A stretch of 64,000 bases of DNA from Rhizomys pruinosus (GCA_009823505.1 VZQC01000392.1:1505427-1569426); one strand, 5' to 3'. Counted from the stretch's first letter, positions 33,084 to 45,899 are shown. The notes: generated by a model not told the origin, from the letters alone. Translations and numbers: made by a program.

Positions 33084-33537
33084 CTAAAGGAAATTAAGAT
33101 AATGATGTAAGAGATAGGAAAATATGATGTCACAAACCCAAAAAACCTTTTGCATTTGTCTGTCTACTCTAAATACTTTACCAAACTTTAAAATGGCATT
33201 TTCCTTTGATGTACAGAAGCTTTTGAGTTTAATGAGGTCCCATTTGTCAACTGTCGACCTTAATTCTTGCGCAGCTGCTGTCTGATTTAGGGAGTCTTTT
33301 CCTATGCCTATGTCTTGTAGTCTGCTGCCAACTTTTTCTTTGATCGTCTTCAGAGTTTGGGGTTTCACGTTGAGGTCTTTAATCCATCTGGAATTGACTT
33401 CAGTATAGGGCAAGAGGTAAGGGTTTAATTTCATTCTTCTACAAGTAGTGATCCAGTTTTGCCAACACCACTTGCTGAAGATGCTGTCTTTTTTCCATTG
33501 TGTCTTCTTGGCCCCCTTGTCAAATATGAGATGGTGA
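33084..33537 (-). pseudogene. L1 ORF2 inverted 5' piece
   Basis: Reverse-strand ORF2 residues such as [33 protein letters not shown] and [20 protein letters not shown] lie in one frame. The true L1 part is 33207-33537. The frame continues by chance into genomic flank at 33084-33206. Confidence 0.9.
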
Positions 33538-34655
33538 ACATCAAAAGAAACAATCAAGGAAGTAAAGAGAAATCCCACAGAGTGGGAGGAAACCTTCACT
33601 GCAGAAACATCTGACAAAGCATTGATTTCCAGAATATATAAACTACTCAAAAAACAAAGAAAAAAGAAAACAAATGACCCGCTCAATAGATGGAGCAAAG
33701 AACTGAACAGAGACTTCACAAGTGAGGAATTAGAGATGTCTGAGAAACACCTCAAGAACTGTTCAACATCACTAATCATTAAGGAAATGCAAATCAAAAC
33801 CACTTTAAGATATCATCTTACTCCAGTAAGACTGGCTAGGATCAAGAAAACAAATGATACCAAGTGCTGGAGAGGTTGTGGGGAAAGGGGAACACTCATC
33901 CACTGCTGGTGGGAATGTAAACTCGTACAGCCACTATGGAAAGCAGTGTGGAGAACCCTTGGAAGACTTGGAATGAACTTGCCACCCGACCCAGCCATAC
34001 CACTCCTAGGCATGTACCCTCAAGACTCACCCCACCACAGAGATACATGCATGGCCATGTTTATTGCAGCTCTCTTCACAATAGCAAGGAGCTGGAACAA
34101 ACCCAAATGCCCCTCAATTGACGAGTGGATAGAGAAAATGTGGTACATCTACACAATGGAGTTCTATGCAGCAGTAAAGAAAGATGACATCATGAGCTTT
34201 GCAGGAAAATGGCTGGAGCTAGAAGACATCATGCTGAGTGAAGCAACACAGTCCCAGAAAACCAAACGACAAATGGTATCCCTCATCTGTGGATACTAGT
34301 GCCAATTACCTAGTTGTATTTCTTGTGCATGGCCCCTTGAGCTTTTGTCCAAGTAGTTGGGAGTGATGCATATTGGAAATAACAACAACAACAAGAACAA
34401 CAACAACAACAACAGAAAGGACTGTATCAAAGAACTGACTGAAACAGTGAACTTCTGCTCAAAACAGTCAACTTCATCATGGAGAATTTTGAGAAAGACT
34501 GAGAAAGTGATGAGAAGCATGTGTGGCAGAATGCATGAGCTCTGGTGGGATGGGGGCATAGGGTGGGGGACACGGGTCTAGATTTGATAATCTTGTAATA
34601 TATATATAATAAAATTTAAAAGAAAAAGTCAGAGAAACAAACAAAAAATAATAAT
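33207..34655 (+). mobile_element. L1 with 5' inversion (twin-primed)
   Basis: The left 330 bp (33207-about 33537) is ORF2 sequence in reverse. The right part (about 33538-34655) is the directly following ORF2 and 3'UTR in forward orientation. The two meet at the same ORF2 position with a short shared catcaaa. A 17-bp duplication aaaatggcattttcctt at 33190-33206 and 34656-34672 frames the whole as one event. The forward ORF2 end is undamaged, so this is one of the youngest L1 copies here. Confidence 0.96.
33622..34299 (+). pseudogene. L1 ORF2 C-terminal domain, open frame
   Basis: 225 codons without interruption, ending with the natural ORF2 stop at 34299. The Zn-knuckle-like motif C82-X3-C86-X7-H94-X4-C99 is intact, followed by LPPDPAIPLLGMYPQ and WYIYTMEFYAAVKKDD. 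It lacks endonuclease and RT, so it cannot act alone. The upstream methionine is an internal ORF2 residue, not a start. Confidence 0.92.
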
Positions 34656-34959
34656 AAAATGGCATTTTCCTTAGGGTATGCTAGTGCTGACAGAAGACCA
34701 GCTGTATAAGTGAGTGTAGACCTTTGAAAACCATCTTAGCCACTTCCTGGTTATGAGTCATAAGTCATCAGACTTTCTGTTGCATGGAGACAGTTTTGTT
34801 GATTTACAATTTTTAGAAAAATCATTCATCTTATTCAGGAGTTGTTCACAGCAGTTTTGAAGTTTTAATAGCTTTCCATCTTCATTGTGTCTAATTTCTG
34901 GTTTCACAAGTTTTAATGCTTTGCCCAGCCCATTAAAGTATCTAGTAGTTTATTTTATT

Positions 34960-35282
34960 GGCCTTTCCCATAGTTTAGATCAATATCCCCACAAAGTCAC
35001 TATAAAAAACCATGGTCCCCAGGGTGGTGGCGTTGAAAAATATTGTGAACATTTAGGAGGTGGGGCCTGTCAAAGACGACTCTAGGACAGTCCTCTGCTT
35101 CCTTGCTGGAAACATTGGCACTCATTCTGACACCATTTTGCCATGATATACTGCCCTCACAGAGACCCAAACCCACAGGACCACCTGACTTTAGACTTGA
35201 ACCTCCAAAATCATAAGCTAAATAAGCTGTTCCTGGCACAGTGACTTCAGCCTTTAATTTGGTTTCTAATACAGAAATACAG
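34960..35282 (+). mobile_element. Ancient MaLR LTR (MLT1/MST-like)
   Basis: Contains the mammalian MaLR LTR landmark cattaggaggtggggcctgt-like sequence (35050-35068), followed by the lysine-like gaacctccaaaatcataagc block and a taaataagctgttcctg polyadenylation region. It is old and its boundaries are approximate. Confidence 0.65.
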
Positions 35283-35448
35283 TCCATATGATTGAATTAA
35301 TGCCTATATAACGTATTGCCTTGCTCGTTTCCTTTGATTGCCAACATCTCTTCTTTTGGTGACTGACCAGGTTTTCCTTGTTCTACAGGTTCCACTTATA
35401 CAGATTTCCCTAAGATCTCATTTAATAAACCTTCATTCCCCCCCCCTC

Positions 35449-35598
35449 TTTTTTTTGGTCTTTTTGAGACAGGGTCTCCCTTTAGTCCCAGCTGCCCTAG
35501 AGCTTGCTATGAGACCAAGCTGGCCTTGAACTCACAGAGATCCGCCTGCCTCTGCCTCCCGAGTGCTGGGATTAAAGACGTGGTCCACCATACCAGGC
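35449..35598 (-). mobile_element. B1 SINE
   Basis: Complement of B1: T-run, gagacagggtctcccttt, cctctgcctcccgagtgctg, 5' end near 35598. Confidence 0.92.
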
Positions 35599-35605
35599 AA
35601 AGAAA

Positions 35606-35653
35606 TGTGCAAGCTGGTCTTGAACTCTAGATCCTCCTGCTTCTGCCTCCCTC
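35606..35653 (-). mobile_element. B1 fragment
   Basis: Short second B1 piece (aagctggtcttgaactctag) directly after the first. Confidence 0.6.
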
Positions 35654-35659
35654 AGCAAG

Positions 35660-36296
35660 TAGGCGCCCCTTCTTATCAATATGTAAACATATATAGGTGA
35701 GATTTTTCACTTCAAAACTTGTCTTAAGTATCAACAATTATTCAGTTTGTATTTCACTGTATGCCTTCCTTATCATTATTTCCTTACCATTGGTTGTCAA
35801 AAATGTTCCTCTTTAGAAATAGTTGTCCTTTTTCCATTTTTTCAGAGGGTTAAGGATGAGGCTGGCAATTGTGGAGTCCATATTTGAAAATACCATTCTT
35901 TTGTCCTCTGATTTAATTCTAGTTTAGCATACCCCAAATTGCAGGTTTAGAATCACTCTTCCATAAGCATTCTGAAGATAATGTTGAGCTTTAATCCATA
36001 ATACAATTTTTTCCTTGAGTTTGGTATCAAAAGCCAAGTCTTTTTTGAAAACCTGAGTCCCATCCCAATTTCTGTTACTGAACACTTGGGGTCTCCTCCT
36101 TATGAGCAGTACCCCTAAATCCTGGTACGTCCTGGAGTCATTCTCCACTTTCTTCAGTGCTCAGTATGGGTCAGTCCTCTGATTATAGTCAAGTACATTT
36201 CCATTCTCTTCCCCCAGCCTTCTCCATTCTCTCCTTTTCAGATTCCTACACAACAGACTAAGGAGCTTCTTACAAATACCCTGAGCCTGTCCTGGG
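35660..36296. other. Unassigned DNA
   Basis: No repeat or exon recognised. Confidence 0.3.
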
Positions 36297-36461
36297 TCCT
36301 CTAGGTCTAAATTCCAGAAGAGCTTTCAGTCCCATACATATGTGTTCTGGAACAGCTCTCTATCCTCTAGGGTCTATATTCTAAAATGACTGTGGGCCTT
36401 CTAAGTCTGGGTTCTGAATAGCTCTCAGTTCTACAGGTCTGCATCTGTAATAGTTCTTGGC
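36297..36461 (+). repeat. Minisatellite, about 33-bp unit, 5 copies
   Basis: Degenerate units of roughly tcctctaggtctgtattctg plus agctctcag. Equivalent positions fall at 36311, 36344, 36378, 36411 and 36443, giving spacings of 33, 34, 33 and 32 bp. Divergence between units is considerable. Confidence 0.75.
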
Positions 36462-36636
36462 TTATTCACCTTACCACTACTTCATTTTTGTTCATTCTGT
36501 GATTCAAGCCATCCTGCTTTTTGCATTTTACTACCCAAAATGTTTGCTTTTGCTTTACAAATCCTGAGTTGCTTCTTTGGAGGAAGCAAAGTCTTCTTCT
36601 TGAGCCTTTTTTTTTTCTCATTGTATTATATATACT

Positions 36637-36694
36637 TTTTTTTTTTTTTGGTCTTTTTGAGACAGGGTCTCCCAGGCGTCCTAGAACTCAGGCT
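36637..36694 (-). mobile_element. B1 3' fragment
   Basis: T-run plus gagacagggtctcccaggcg, then the element is lost. Confidence 0.75.
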
Positions 36695-36708
36695 GGAACT
36701 ATACTTTT

Positions 36709-36927
36709 TTAATTTATTATTTTTTTATGTTTATGAGTGTACTGTCTGCATGTAGGTTGGTGCATCTGTGTCGTGCAATGCTGCAGAGGTCAGAAGAGGG
36801 CATTGGATTCCCCTGGAACTGGAGTTAAAGATGGTTCTTAACCACTATGTGGTTGCTGGGAATCGAACCCAGGTCCTCTGCAAGAGCAGTTGGTGCTCTT
36901 AACCACTGAGCCATCTCCCCAGCCCCT
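36709..36927 (-). mobile_element. B2 SINE
   Basis: Complete reverse B2, 5' end catctccccagcccc at 36927. Near-perfect target repeats ggaactatactttt (36695-36708) and ggaattatacttta (36928-36941). Confidence 0.95.
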
Positions 36928-37239
36928 GGAATTATACTTTAAAGTATGTTCATTGAGCATTCTTCCTGTTGTGTGTGGTGCTTTTGTCTCCAGCTTTTGG
37001 TTTTCCTCAAGTGTGTGATAGACTGTGGCTATGTCCACAGTTCTGCTAGAGGTTTGATTTGCTTGTCCTAGAACCTGTTTCTATTTACCCTAGTGCTTCT
37101 GGCATCACAAGGGAGGAGAAATGGGAAGTTTCTGGATTACATACATATATATTTTGTCTTCTTGGAATGTTTCCAAGTCCCCCTCTGGAGTTATAGGTAC
37201 CGGGACATACTTTCTGATGTTATGGCAAAGCCACACTCT

Positions 37240-37402
37240 TTTTTTTTTTCTTTTTCTTTTTGGTATTTTCCAGATAGGGTTTCCCTGTAGCCCCAGCTGT
37301 ACTGGAATTCGCTCTGTAGACCAGGCTGGCCTTAAACTCACAAAGATCCACCTGCCTCTGCCTCCCAAGTGCTAGGATTAAAGGTGTGCGTCACCACGCC
37401 TG
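37240..37402 (-). mobile_element. B1 SINE
   Basis: Complement of B1 with a long T/C-rich tail at left and 5' end at 37402. The 10-bp duplication gccacactct lies at 37230-37239 and 37403-37412. Confidence 0.95.
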
Positions 37403-37412
37403 GCCACACTCT

Positions 37413-37955
37413 ACTTTTTCAGTGTGAGCAGAGCATACTTGCTAAAGAGCACTTCAAAGTTGGAGGGACTGCCCTTTGACCTCTTCTCCTCAGTGCATCT
37501 GTGTTCTTGTTCTTATGTCACATGCAATGCTCACACACATTACCTGCTTCTCTCACTCAATGGATATAACTGGCCCTCTAACTGCAGTTGTCCCTCCCTG
37601 TTGTAGCTGCTGCTTAAATTGTCTTTTCTGAAGGTTTTTTTGAACTAAGATGAAAGCAGATGATTTATTAGCAATCCTCGTTACAACACAATCACTAGTA
37701 GACTGGTTTGCACTATTTTTAGACTCAAAACACCCTTTCTAAGGAATTGATAACATCTCTGGCCTCAAGGCCCAAAGAAGGCTGGTACCTGTTTCCCAGT
37801 TTCACCCCAGGAACATGCCAAAAGGCCAGATGGGTCTGAAGACAGCTTGCCTTGAGGTCCAGGCATAGAAGAGCAGAAATCCAGTCATGTGATGGGGCAA
37901 GGAAAAGCTGAGGGCCAGAAGCATGACTCTGAGCTGGTGCCTAGGTCCCATAAGT
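37413..37955. other. Unassigned DNA left of the large duplication
   Basis: No repeat or exon recognised. This part is not repeated in the second copy. Confidence 0.35.
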
Positions 37956-38574
37956 AGCTCAGGCCCAGAAATAAACTGTATACCACTTTCAGGAGCAGAA
38001 TCTAAACCATGTAGCTGCTCTGTATTTATTCAGGATTTACCCTGTAATTTCTCTGTTGTCTATAATTACCCTATGCCACTATATAATACTTGCTGTGTAA
38101 CTAGTTAAGCAGTAACCATGGAAGCCAAATATTTTCTTGAAAAAGTAGTTGTATTTTTTTTTAATTTCTTGGTTGTAGTCTACTTTGAGAGCAGTTAACT
38201 TACAACTACCAACAACTGAAACAGAGATCAGGTATGAAATTCTTTCTTCTTGCTGTCCTCCACCTTTCTTAGGTTCTCTCCTGTCCTCTATGAAGATCAG
38301 TCAGCTCTCTTTGTCCCTACTTGCCTTCTCATCCTTGCTAGCCAAAAGCCATTCCCTGCTAAAATGTGATTCTGCTAGTTCCATCTTGACCATGTAACTG
38401 TACAACCACTGTTGGAAAATACAAGCCACCAAGTGCATGTCATGTTTACATACAGGCCACACACCCCAGTAGTCACAACTCTCCCTTCTGGTCTGGACAC
38501 ACTCCTAAATATCCCACTCATATTGTACCAAATGAAACTGTCTTGATCCTCTTGTCTCTGCCTCTTCAGCATAT

Positions 38575-38700
38575 CCTACCAGAGTGTGCTACGGGGTGAG
38601 GGTGAGGGTGGGGCTTCAGGAGGGTGCCAAGGGAGAAGTGGGTATAATGGTAATCAAGACTGACTGAAAAGTTATGTATAAAACATAAAAATTCAATAAA
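38575..38700 (+). mobile_element. Old L1 3' end
   Basis: G-rich stretch, then the terminal tataaaacataaaaattc and caataaaaaag typical of L1 3' ends here. Repeated at about 47130-47270. Confidence 0.5.
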
Positions 38701-41273
38701 AAAGAGACTGTCTTTTACTGTCCACACATGGATCTCATATGGAGGGTTTTTTTTTTTCATAGCTTTCCATTCTCACTCTGGGCTGATGGCCAATGCACCC
38801 TTAGAGAAGCTCTTCTTTGCTGGATCCCACTATACTGTACCCACAGTATTTAGTGCTACCCTCAGCAGGCTGCCTGCCTCCCCTCCTCCTGTTAGTGTGT
38901 GCCATCTCAGACACAAGTTGCTCCTTCTCCCATTTCCAATGGCTTCTGTTTCCCCTCCTGCTCTTTTCTTTTGTAACAAAACTCTCTAGAGCAGCTTTTC
39001 CCAATGTCTGCCACACTTCTCACTTACATGTACCCCATTTTCACTCTTGTTCCCCTGAATCTCAATACTGCTTGTGACCTCCCAGAGTCTCATCCCAAGT
39101 CCTGATTTTCAGCTTGCAAGTACTGTTACCAGGGATGGAAGTAGGCTTGGCCTGTAAGGCTGTTTGCTTAGTCATATGCCTAATGGCTTCTCCTGTCCCT
39201 AGTTTCACTCTGACTCAATCCCTTGTTATTCCTCTGCCTCTTCTAGTCTATGGAAGCTGGAGGACCCCAAGCCAGGGCCTGACCCCTTTTCTCTGTTGAT
39301 ACTTCAATAGTCCATACTGTTTTGCCATGGAATTGATAACCAGGAACAAATACACATCTCCTTGGTCTTCTCTGGATTCCAGGCTTCTTTTGCCACAAAG
39401 GTTAGAGTCCCACCTCAGCTTTCAAATCATCAGTGCTGACTCTGTCCTCCTGTTATCCAGACCTAGAACCTGGTGGTCCTTCAAGTCCTCTGTTCCAAAC
39501 TGCTTACCACTGTTGGAAGGGCCTCCCTTACACTGAGAAGGTAATAAGAAGACTTGAGCTGCTGTCCAAGATCAGCAGGTAAACAGCAATAAAACATTGG
39601 CTTTGTACCAGCTCTGGGGAGACTTGGGACAGATTCACCAGTGACCACATTGGGGAGGGTATGCCCCCAGAGATGGCCATCCAGAGCAGACTTCACACCT
39701 GAGGAAAAAGAAAACCAGATACACTCAGCAGATAAAAGGAGTAGCCGGATGGATCACCTGGTTCTATACACTACTGCCTCTCATCTGAGCACAAGCAGAG
39801 CTCCTAATTCTCTGCTCACACCCTTGGTCCTTTGAGGGTCTACCCTACATAGAAGCCATAGTGACTCTGTAACCACCAGTAGCTCAGATCTCTCTTCTAC
39901 TCACATCAGGGCCCATCCTTGCCTCTGAGAGCTAAGCTGTCCCCTATTCACTTTCTGGCCACATTGGCCCATGGCAGTCCTCCACTCAAAGCCTTCATGC
40001 TGGCCATTCTGCCTGAATGCTCTTCATTCTGGCTTAGTCTCCTTTACTAAAATGTTATCTTCTCAAGGGGGCTACCCTTAATCCTCCAAGTGCATGTGTG
40101 CACTTCCACATGTAAATATTATCATGCATATGCACATACACAACCACAAATATGCATATCCATGTGCATACTCACAGGCACACAGACACATTCATATATA
40201 TATTATATATATATATTTATATATAATATATATATGCACAAACCCACACACATACATGCATAAACACAAACATGTATGGACATGCATTACCACATCCATG
40301 TGAGCTCTGTGTACTCATACACATGCATTAATATGTGCACAAACATACATATTTGTGTGCAAACTCACATACATGTATACTCTAATACACATGTATGTGC
40401 TTATTCATCCCTGACTCCATTTTCTTTCATCTTATAACCCTATCACTGTCTGTTTTTCTTGGGTATGACATCCACTCTGGATGGCTATGTCTAGGAACAG
40501 ATGTCCAGGGTGCTTACTGGTGGGTTTGTCTCAGGTCTGACCAGAGGCAGCATGGTTACTTTGGTTACTTTGGTTATTGCTGATCTGATGACCCTGGGTA
40601 GCACCTGAATTCCTCTAGTCTCACTGAGAACCACTCGTCAGGTCAGTGTCAACTCTGAAACTTCTCATTCCCTTTACTATGTCTCTAACCTGATAAAAAT
40701 TGTCACAAAGCAAATAAAACATTACTAACATTCTGTATATATGAGCAGAAAGTTACCTCAAATTCCAGACCATATTATTTAGGAGTAAGCATGTGTTCTC
40801 ATTTCACTAAAAATTACCATTTGAACAAAAATAAACAGACAAGTGGCAGGCAGCACTGTCAGGCTCTTAATATCACTGTTTTGAGAAGTCCCTGTGATGT
40901 GGCATGGCAGAAGGGGATCACTGGGAATTAGGTGAAAGTGGTTAAGAACCTCAAAAGAAATAGGCAAGCAAGGGAGGAACCAGAAGTCAGGACTAGTCCT
41001 GAGTTGGGGTGAGAAAGGGAGGGTCAAGTTCTGGGCTGAGGTCAGGCACAGGCAGGCGCACAGGTGGGCAAAGCAGGTCAAGGCAGGCAGGGTTATAGGT
41101 GGCCATTGTCTGGAACAGGATGGGGCTGGGTGGGCAAGTCACCAGCAGGGTGGACAAGAGTACCTGGGAGCGCCTCCTTTTCCCGGCCTGGGGACGCCTG
41201 TCCTGCCAGCCCACCTGCTCCCCGAGAAGAGACTGTCCATCTACCAAAAAGCAAGGGAGAAGCGTCACATTAC
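38701..41273. other. Unassigned DNA in copy 1
   Basis: About 2.6 kb with no recognised SINE or L1. Short unsupported frames occur on both strands. A TA-rich microsatellite lies at 40195-40235 within CA/CATG-rich sequence (40090-40400). Confidence 0.35.
40195..40235. repeat. TA-rich microsatellite
   Basis: Mostly (TA)n with single-base breaks. In copy 2 (about 48780-48830) the same spot is scrambled. Confidence 0.9.
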
Positions 41274-41385
41274 CTGAGGATACTGGCAAGGCCAATATTG
41301 TGAAGATACACAGGATATATATCACCTGACCCCTTTCAGTCCATCTCAGTTTGGGAGGCTCACAGAAATTAGGTATGGCATCCAT
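41274..41385 (-). other. Weak candidate coding exon
   Basis: On the minus strand an ATG at 41385 opens 37-38 codons (MDAIPNFCEPPKLRW...), including a hydrophobic run VIYILCIFTILALPVSSG like a signal or membrane segment. It ends exactly at a donor-like cctcag/gtaatg at 41274/41273. No partner exon or known protein is recognised. The adjoining sequence to the left is GC-richer than average. It could equally be chance. Confidence 0.2.
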
Positions 41386-41894
41386 TAGCACTTGTCAGAC
41401 ACTGTTCTATAGTTCCCAGCATACTCCAGTGAAGAAACACAGGAGAATACTGATTCTTGCTCATTCTGGATGCCGAAGTCTTTTATGGATATCTTTGCCT
41501 TCCCCTGTGTATGCCTCCCCCTTCCTCACCTTGACCCCTACCATTTGCTGGCAGGTACCTGCTATCAGAGCTGTACCCCAAAGCCCAGTCTGTCTGGCCA
41601 GACTCATGACCTTCACCTTCACAACAGTCTGCAACATCAGCCAGCACTGAAAAGCATTTTGAAGTCTAACCACACATTTGTGAAGGGCTGTAGGTGACCA
41701 AGCCTGTTTTGTTAGCCAAGCCCACTATTTACGGAACGAAGTGATAGAGGAGAAAGATTCCACTTTGAGGACAGCCATTAGCCCTACTGGGATGCCTCTG
41801 CTGCTCATATGCAGTAATACCAATGTCCATCAGCCAACAAGGAGTGTCTTACTCTTTGGTGTTGCAGGATATTGTCTTCCAAGCATTACAAACA
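41386..41894. other. Unassigned DNA in copy 1
   Basis: No repeat recognised between the candidate exon and the old L1. Confidence 0.3.
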
Positions 41895-44191
41895 TTTAAT
41901 GTCTTTAATACATATGTTAGTTATACATAATGGGTTTCATTATGACATTTTATATATGTATATAAAATATTTTAATCACATTAATCCCTTATTACCCTTT
42001 CTTATCCCCTCCCACAATAATCTCCTTCCTCTTCCCAATTAGCCCCATTCTACTTTAATATGTCTCTCTGTCTCTATCTGCCTTTGCCCCCTCTTTCGGT
42101 TCTTTGAGGCCCTGTGAGTTTCATTACGCTTGTTTATAGGAGCATGGCCATCTTACTAGCAGCTATACCACTGAAGAAAATCTTTGTCTTTCCTCTAGTC
42201 AACCTTAACTGCAGAACAATCCTTAGGTCAACCCCCACTTCTCTGACTCTTACATTCTTTCTATACTTTCTTCTGCTATGTTCCTTGAACTTTGGAGGAG
42301 GTGATACAGTTGCCCCATCTACAGCTAGGAATTCAACAGTCATTTATCCTCATTGCATTGGCCACTTATGAATCTTATAATCACTGCTGGCCACTGCAAA
42401 CAGAAGCTGCACTGATCAAAGCTGGTGGCCCTAATCTATGGACATAAATACATTTATTTAGAAGACAACTACAGGCAAACCAGGCCCATTTAACAAAACA
42501 ACAGTAGCTTCCTCACCAGGGTCTATTCCTTCCTCAGCCACAGAGTTCAGTGTCACACATCAATTCCATCCTATGGAATCCAATCAGAAAGTAGCTGGTT
42601 ACTCCCTCCATAAGAGATTTGCCAGTATTGTAATCTTGCTTTACCAGTCGGTGTTGTTGCACACAGAATTTAAAGTTAAGTAAGACTGTTGATGACAATT
42701 CTTCCTCAGCATCCTGAACAACAGCTTCTAGAACTGTGAAGGCTATCAAACGGGAAGAAAACTTTGAACCCAGTTATAATTTGATTTCTCTATGTCCTGT
42801 AACCATACCAGTGGTATCTTCAGCAATGGGATTTTACAATCTACTTCTGGTGAGCAACCAACAGCAGTGGCAGTTGCCTGTAATGCTTTAGAAGCCTCAG
42901 GAGTCCCCCTGACCAACATCTCATAGAAGGGTAGCCCACCCCTGACATCTAGATTGACCTTTGCTGTTCATGGTGGCTGCAGGTCCACTTCGACTAGGTG
43001 GAAAATTTATTCAGAAACTCTTTACCTCTGCCTATATCATGAAGTGCACACTCTACTTTTTCCTCTAGTAGTTTGTAGTTTCAGGTCTTACATTAAGGTC
43101 TGTGATCCATTCAAAGTTGGTTTTTGTGCAGGATGGGAGATAAAAATCTTCTACAAGTAGATATCCAGTTTTCCTAGCACCATTTGTTGGAAGATGCTAT
43201 CTTTTCTCCAAAAATTTTGGCATCTCTGTCAGTAAATCAAGTGGCTATCACTACATGTGGTCTTACTTCTGGGTCCTCTATTATTTTACCTTGATCTATG
43301 TATCTGTTTTTATTACTATGGCTCTATAGTATAACTTGAAATAAGGTATAGTGATAACCTCCAGCAGTATTCTTTTTGCTCAGGATAGCCTTGGTTACTC
43401 AGGGCTTTTTGGTACCATATCAATTTTTAAGATTTTTTTCTGGGAAGACTGGCATTGAGGATTGCACTGAATCTGTAAAAATTGCTTTTACCAGGACAGC
43501 CATTTTCACAATATTAATTCTTCTAATCCATAAGCATGAGAGGTTTTTCCATCCTCTAGTGTTTTCTTCGGTTTCCTTCTTCAGTGTTTTGAGGTTTTTT
43601 TACTGTAGGGATTTTTCATTTCTTTGGCTAGATTTATGCCAAAGGTTTATTGTTATTGTTGTTTATTTTTTGTATTTGTTTTTAAGGCTACTGTAAATGG
43701 GACTGTTTCCTTGATTTCTCCCTGAGTGGGTTATTAGTATATGGAAAGACTACTACTGATTTCTGCGTGTTAATTTTATGTCCTTATACTTTTAATGAAA
43801 ATATCAGTTCTAAGAGTGTTTTGGTGGAGTCCTTAGAGTCTCTTATGTATAGAATCATATAAACTACCAAGGATGTAGGATACTATAAGGATCCTTTGAC
43901 TTCCCCCTTTCCTATTTGTCTATCTCTGTTTTACTGCTCTAGCTTATAGCACTATATTGAATAAGAATGGAGAGAGTAGACGCCATTCTCTTGCTCTTAA
44001 TCTTAGTGCTAATGCTCTTAAGTTTCTCCCCATGTAGCATGATGTTGGCTGTAGGTTTGCCATGCATAGCTTTTACTATGGTAAGATATGTTCCATACTG
44101 GCTTCATGAATTTTCTATTTTCTATTCCTTTTCGATTTTATAGAATAATTTGAAAATGACTGCTATTAGTTCTTTAAAATTCCATCTGTTG

Positions 44192-44439
44192 GGGGCTGGA
44201 GAGATGGCCTAGTGGTTAAGAGCGCCGACCGCTCTTGCAGAGGACCCGGGTTCGATCCCCAGCACCCACATGGCGGCCGAGAGCTGTCTGAAACTTCAAT
44301 TCCAGGAGAACTCCAGTTCCAGGGGAGTCCGACACGGTCTTCTGACCTCCATGGCATTGCACAACACGGGTGCACAGACTTGCATGCAGACAATACATTC
44401 ATACACATATGGAAATAAATGAAATAAAAAAAATTAAAA
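44192..44439 (+). mobile_element. B2 SINE, 17-bp-duplication subtype
   Basis: Young-looking full B2. 17-mers at 44293-44309 and 44310-44326. The 16-bp duplication aaaattccatctgttg at 44176-44191 and 44440-44455 is exact. Confidence 0.96.
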
Positions 44440-44554
44440 AAAATTCCATCTGTTGACAGGTTTTTAACTAATGTTTCAATCTTGTTGCTTGTTACAGATG
44501 TTTTAATTATTTATCTCATCTTGGTTTAACTTCGTTAGATCATATGTATAGAAA

Positions 44555-44705
44555 TTTTTTTTTGTCTTTTCAAGACAGGGTCACTCTGTAGCCCCAGCTG
44601 TCCTGGAACTTGCTATGTAGACCAGGCTGGCCTTGAACTCACAGAGATCCACCTGCCTCTGCCTCCTGAGTGCTGGGATTAAAGGCGTGCACCACCATGC
44701 CCAGC
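44555..44705 (-). mobile_element. B1 SINE
   Basis: Complement of B1 (caagacagggtcactctgta ... aaaggcgtgcaccaccatgc) within the old L1. Its counterpart in copy 2 is at about 53238-53393. Confidence 0.93.
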
Positions 44706-45631
44706 AAAATTCATTTCTTTTGTGCTGTCCTATTCTGAATTTCATTGGTATATGCTGTAATGTCTCCCTTTAACTCTATTTTTATTAATGTCTTTACTTT
44801 TAGTTAATTTAGCTAAGGGTTTGTTGATCTTTCTGATATTTTCAGAGATCCAACTCTTTGTTACTCTGCCTTTTTATTCTCATTATTTGCCTCATTAACT
44901 TCCGCCATGATCTTGCTTTTGTTTTTGGCTTGTTTTTGTTCTTTCCAAGATGTAAGGTGCATCATTAAGCTTTCCAAGATCTTATTTTCTAATTTAAAAG
45001 TACTTTACTAGCATTACTTTAAGAAGTAACATGATTATATTGAAAGACTTTGCACAGGTTGCAGAATTTGGAAAAGGAGTGAATGGCAAACACATTACAG
45101 AAACAATGACAAATTTCACATTACTGTTGAAGTTTGGTAGTAGGATTTTTGTCAGTAAATAATATTCAAAAATTATAGTAGAGATATAGAATTGCAAACC
45201 TATAGTCTGATATAATTACTTAATTTTAGTTTAATCTCCATAAATCTGTAAATTTTCTGTAGTTTCTTTTGCTATTGATTTCTAGTTTTATTTCATTGTA
45301 GTCAGATAGAATACAAAATTTATGTCAATTTTCCTGTATTTGTTGAGTCTTCATTTGTGTTCTAATATATACTCTATTTTAGAGAATGTTCCATAGCCTG
45401 GTAAGAGGAATATGCATTAGATATTTTGATGGAAGTTCTGTAGATGTCTGTTCAGTTAATTTATTATATCACTTAACTGTAATGTTTCTGTTTATATCCA
45501 AATGGCCCATATATGGTGACAGTGAGGTAATGAAGTCAGCTACTACTACTGTGTTTGGGTTAATTAAGACTTTATATCTAGTAGTACTGGGTATACTTCT
45601 GTTCAGTGCATATGTTTAAAACCATAATGCC

Positions 45632-45868
45632 GGGGCTGGAGAGATGGCTCAGTGGTTAAGAGCACCAACTGTTCTTGCAGAGGACCAGGGTTCAATTCCC
45701 AGCATCCATATGGCAGCTAAGAACCATCTTTAAACCAGGTAATCCCAGCACTTGGGAGGCAGAGGCAGGTGATCTCTGTGAACTCAAGGCCAGACTGGTC
45801 TACAGGGCTAGTTCCAGGCCATCTGGGGCTACAGGGAGACCCTGTCTCAAAAACAACAATAGATAGAT

Positions 45869-45899
<31 letters not shown>

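Noticed and set aside
40993..41391. 132-codon minus-strand frame read as a whole gene
   Set aside because: It needs a non-ATG start and runs through donor-like and acceptor-like sites. Only the short 41274-41385 part is kept, as a weak exon candidate.
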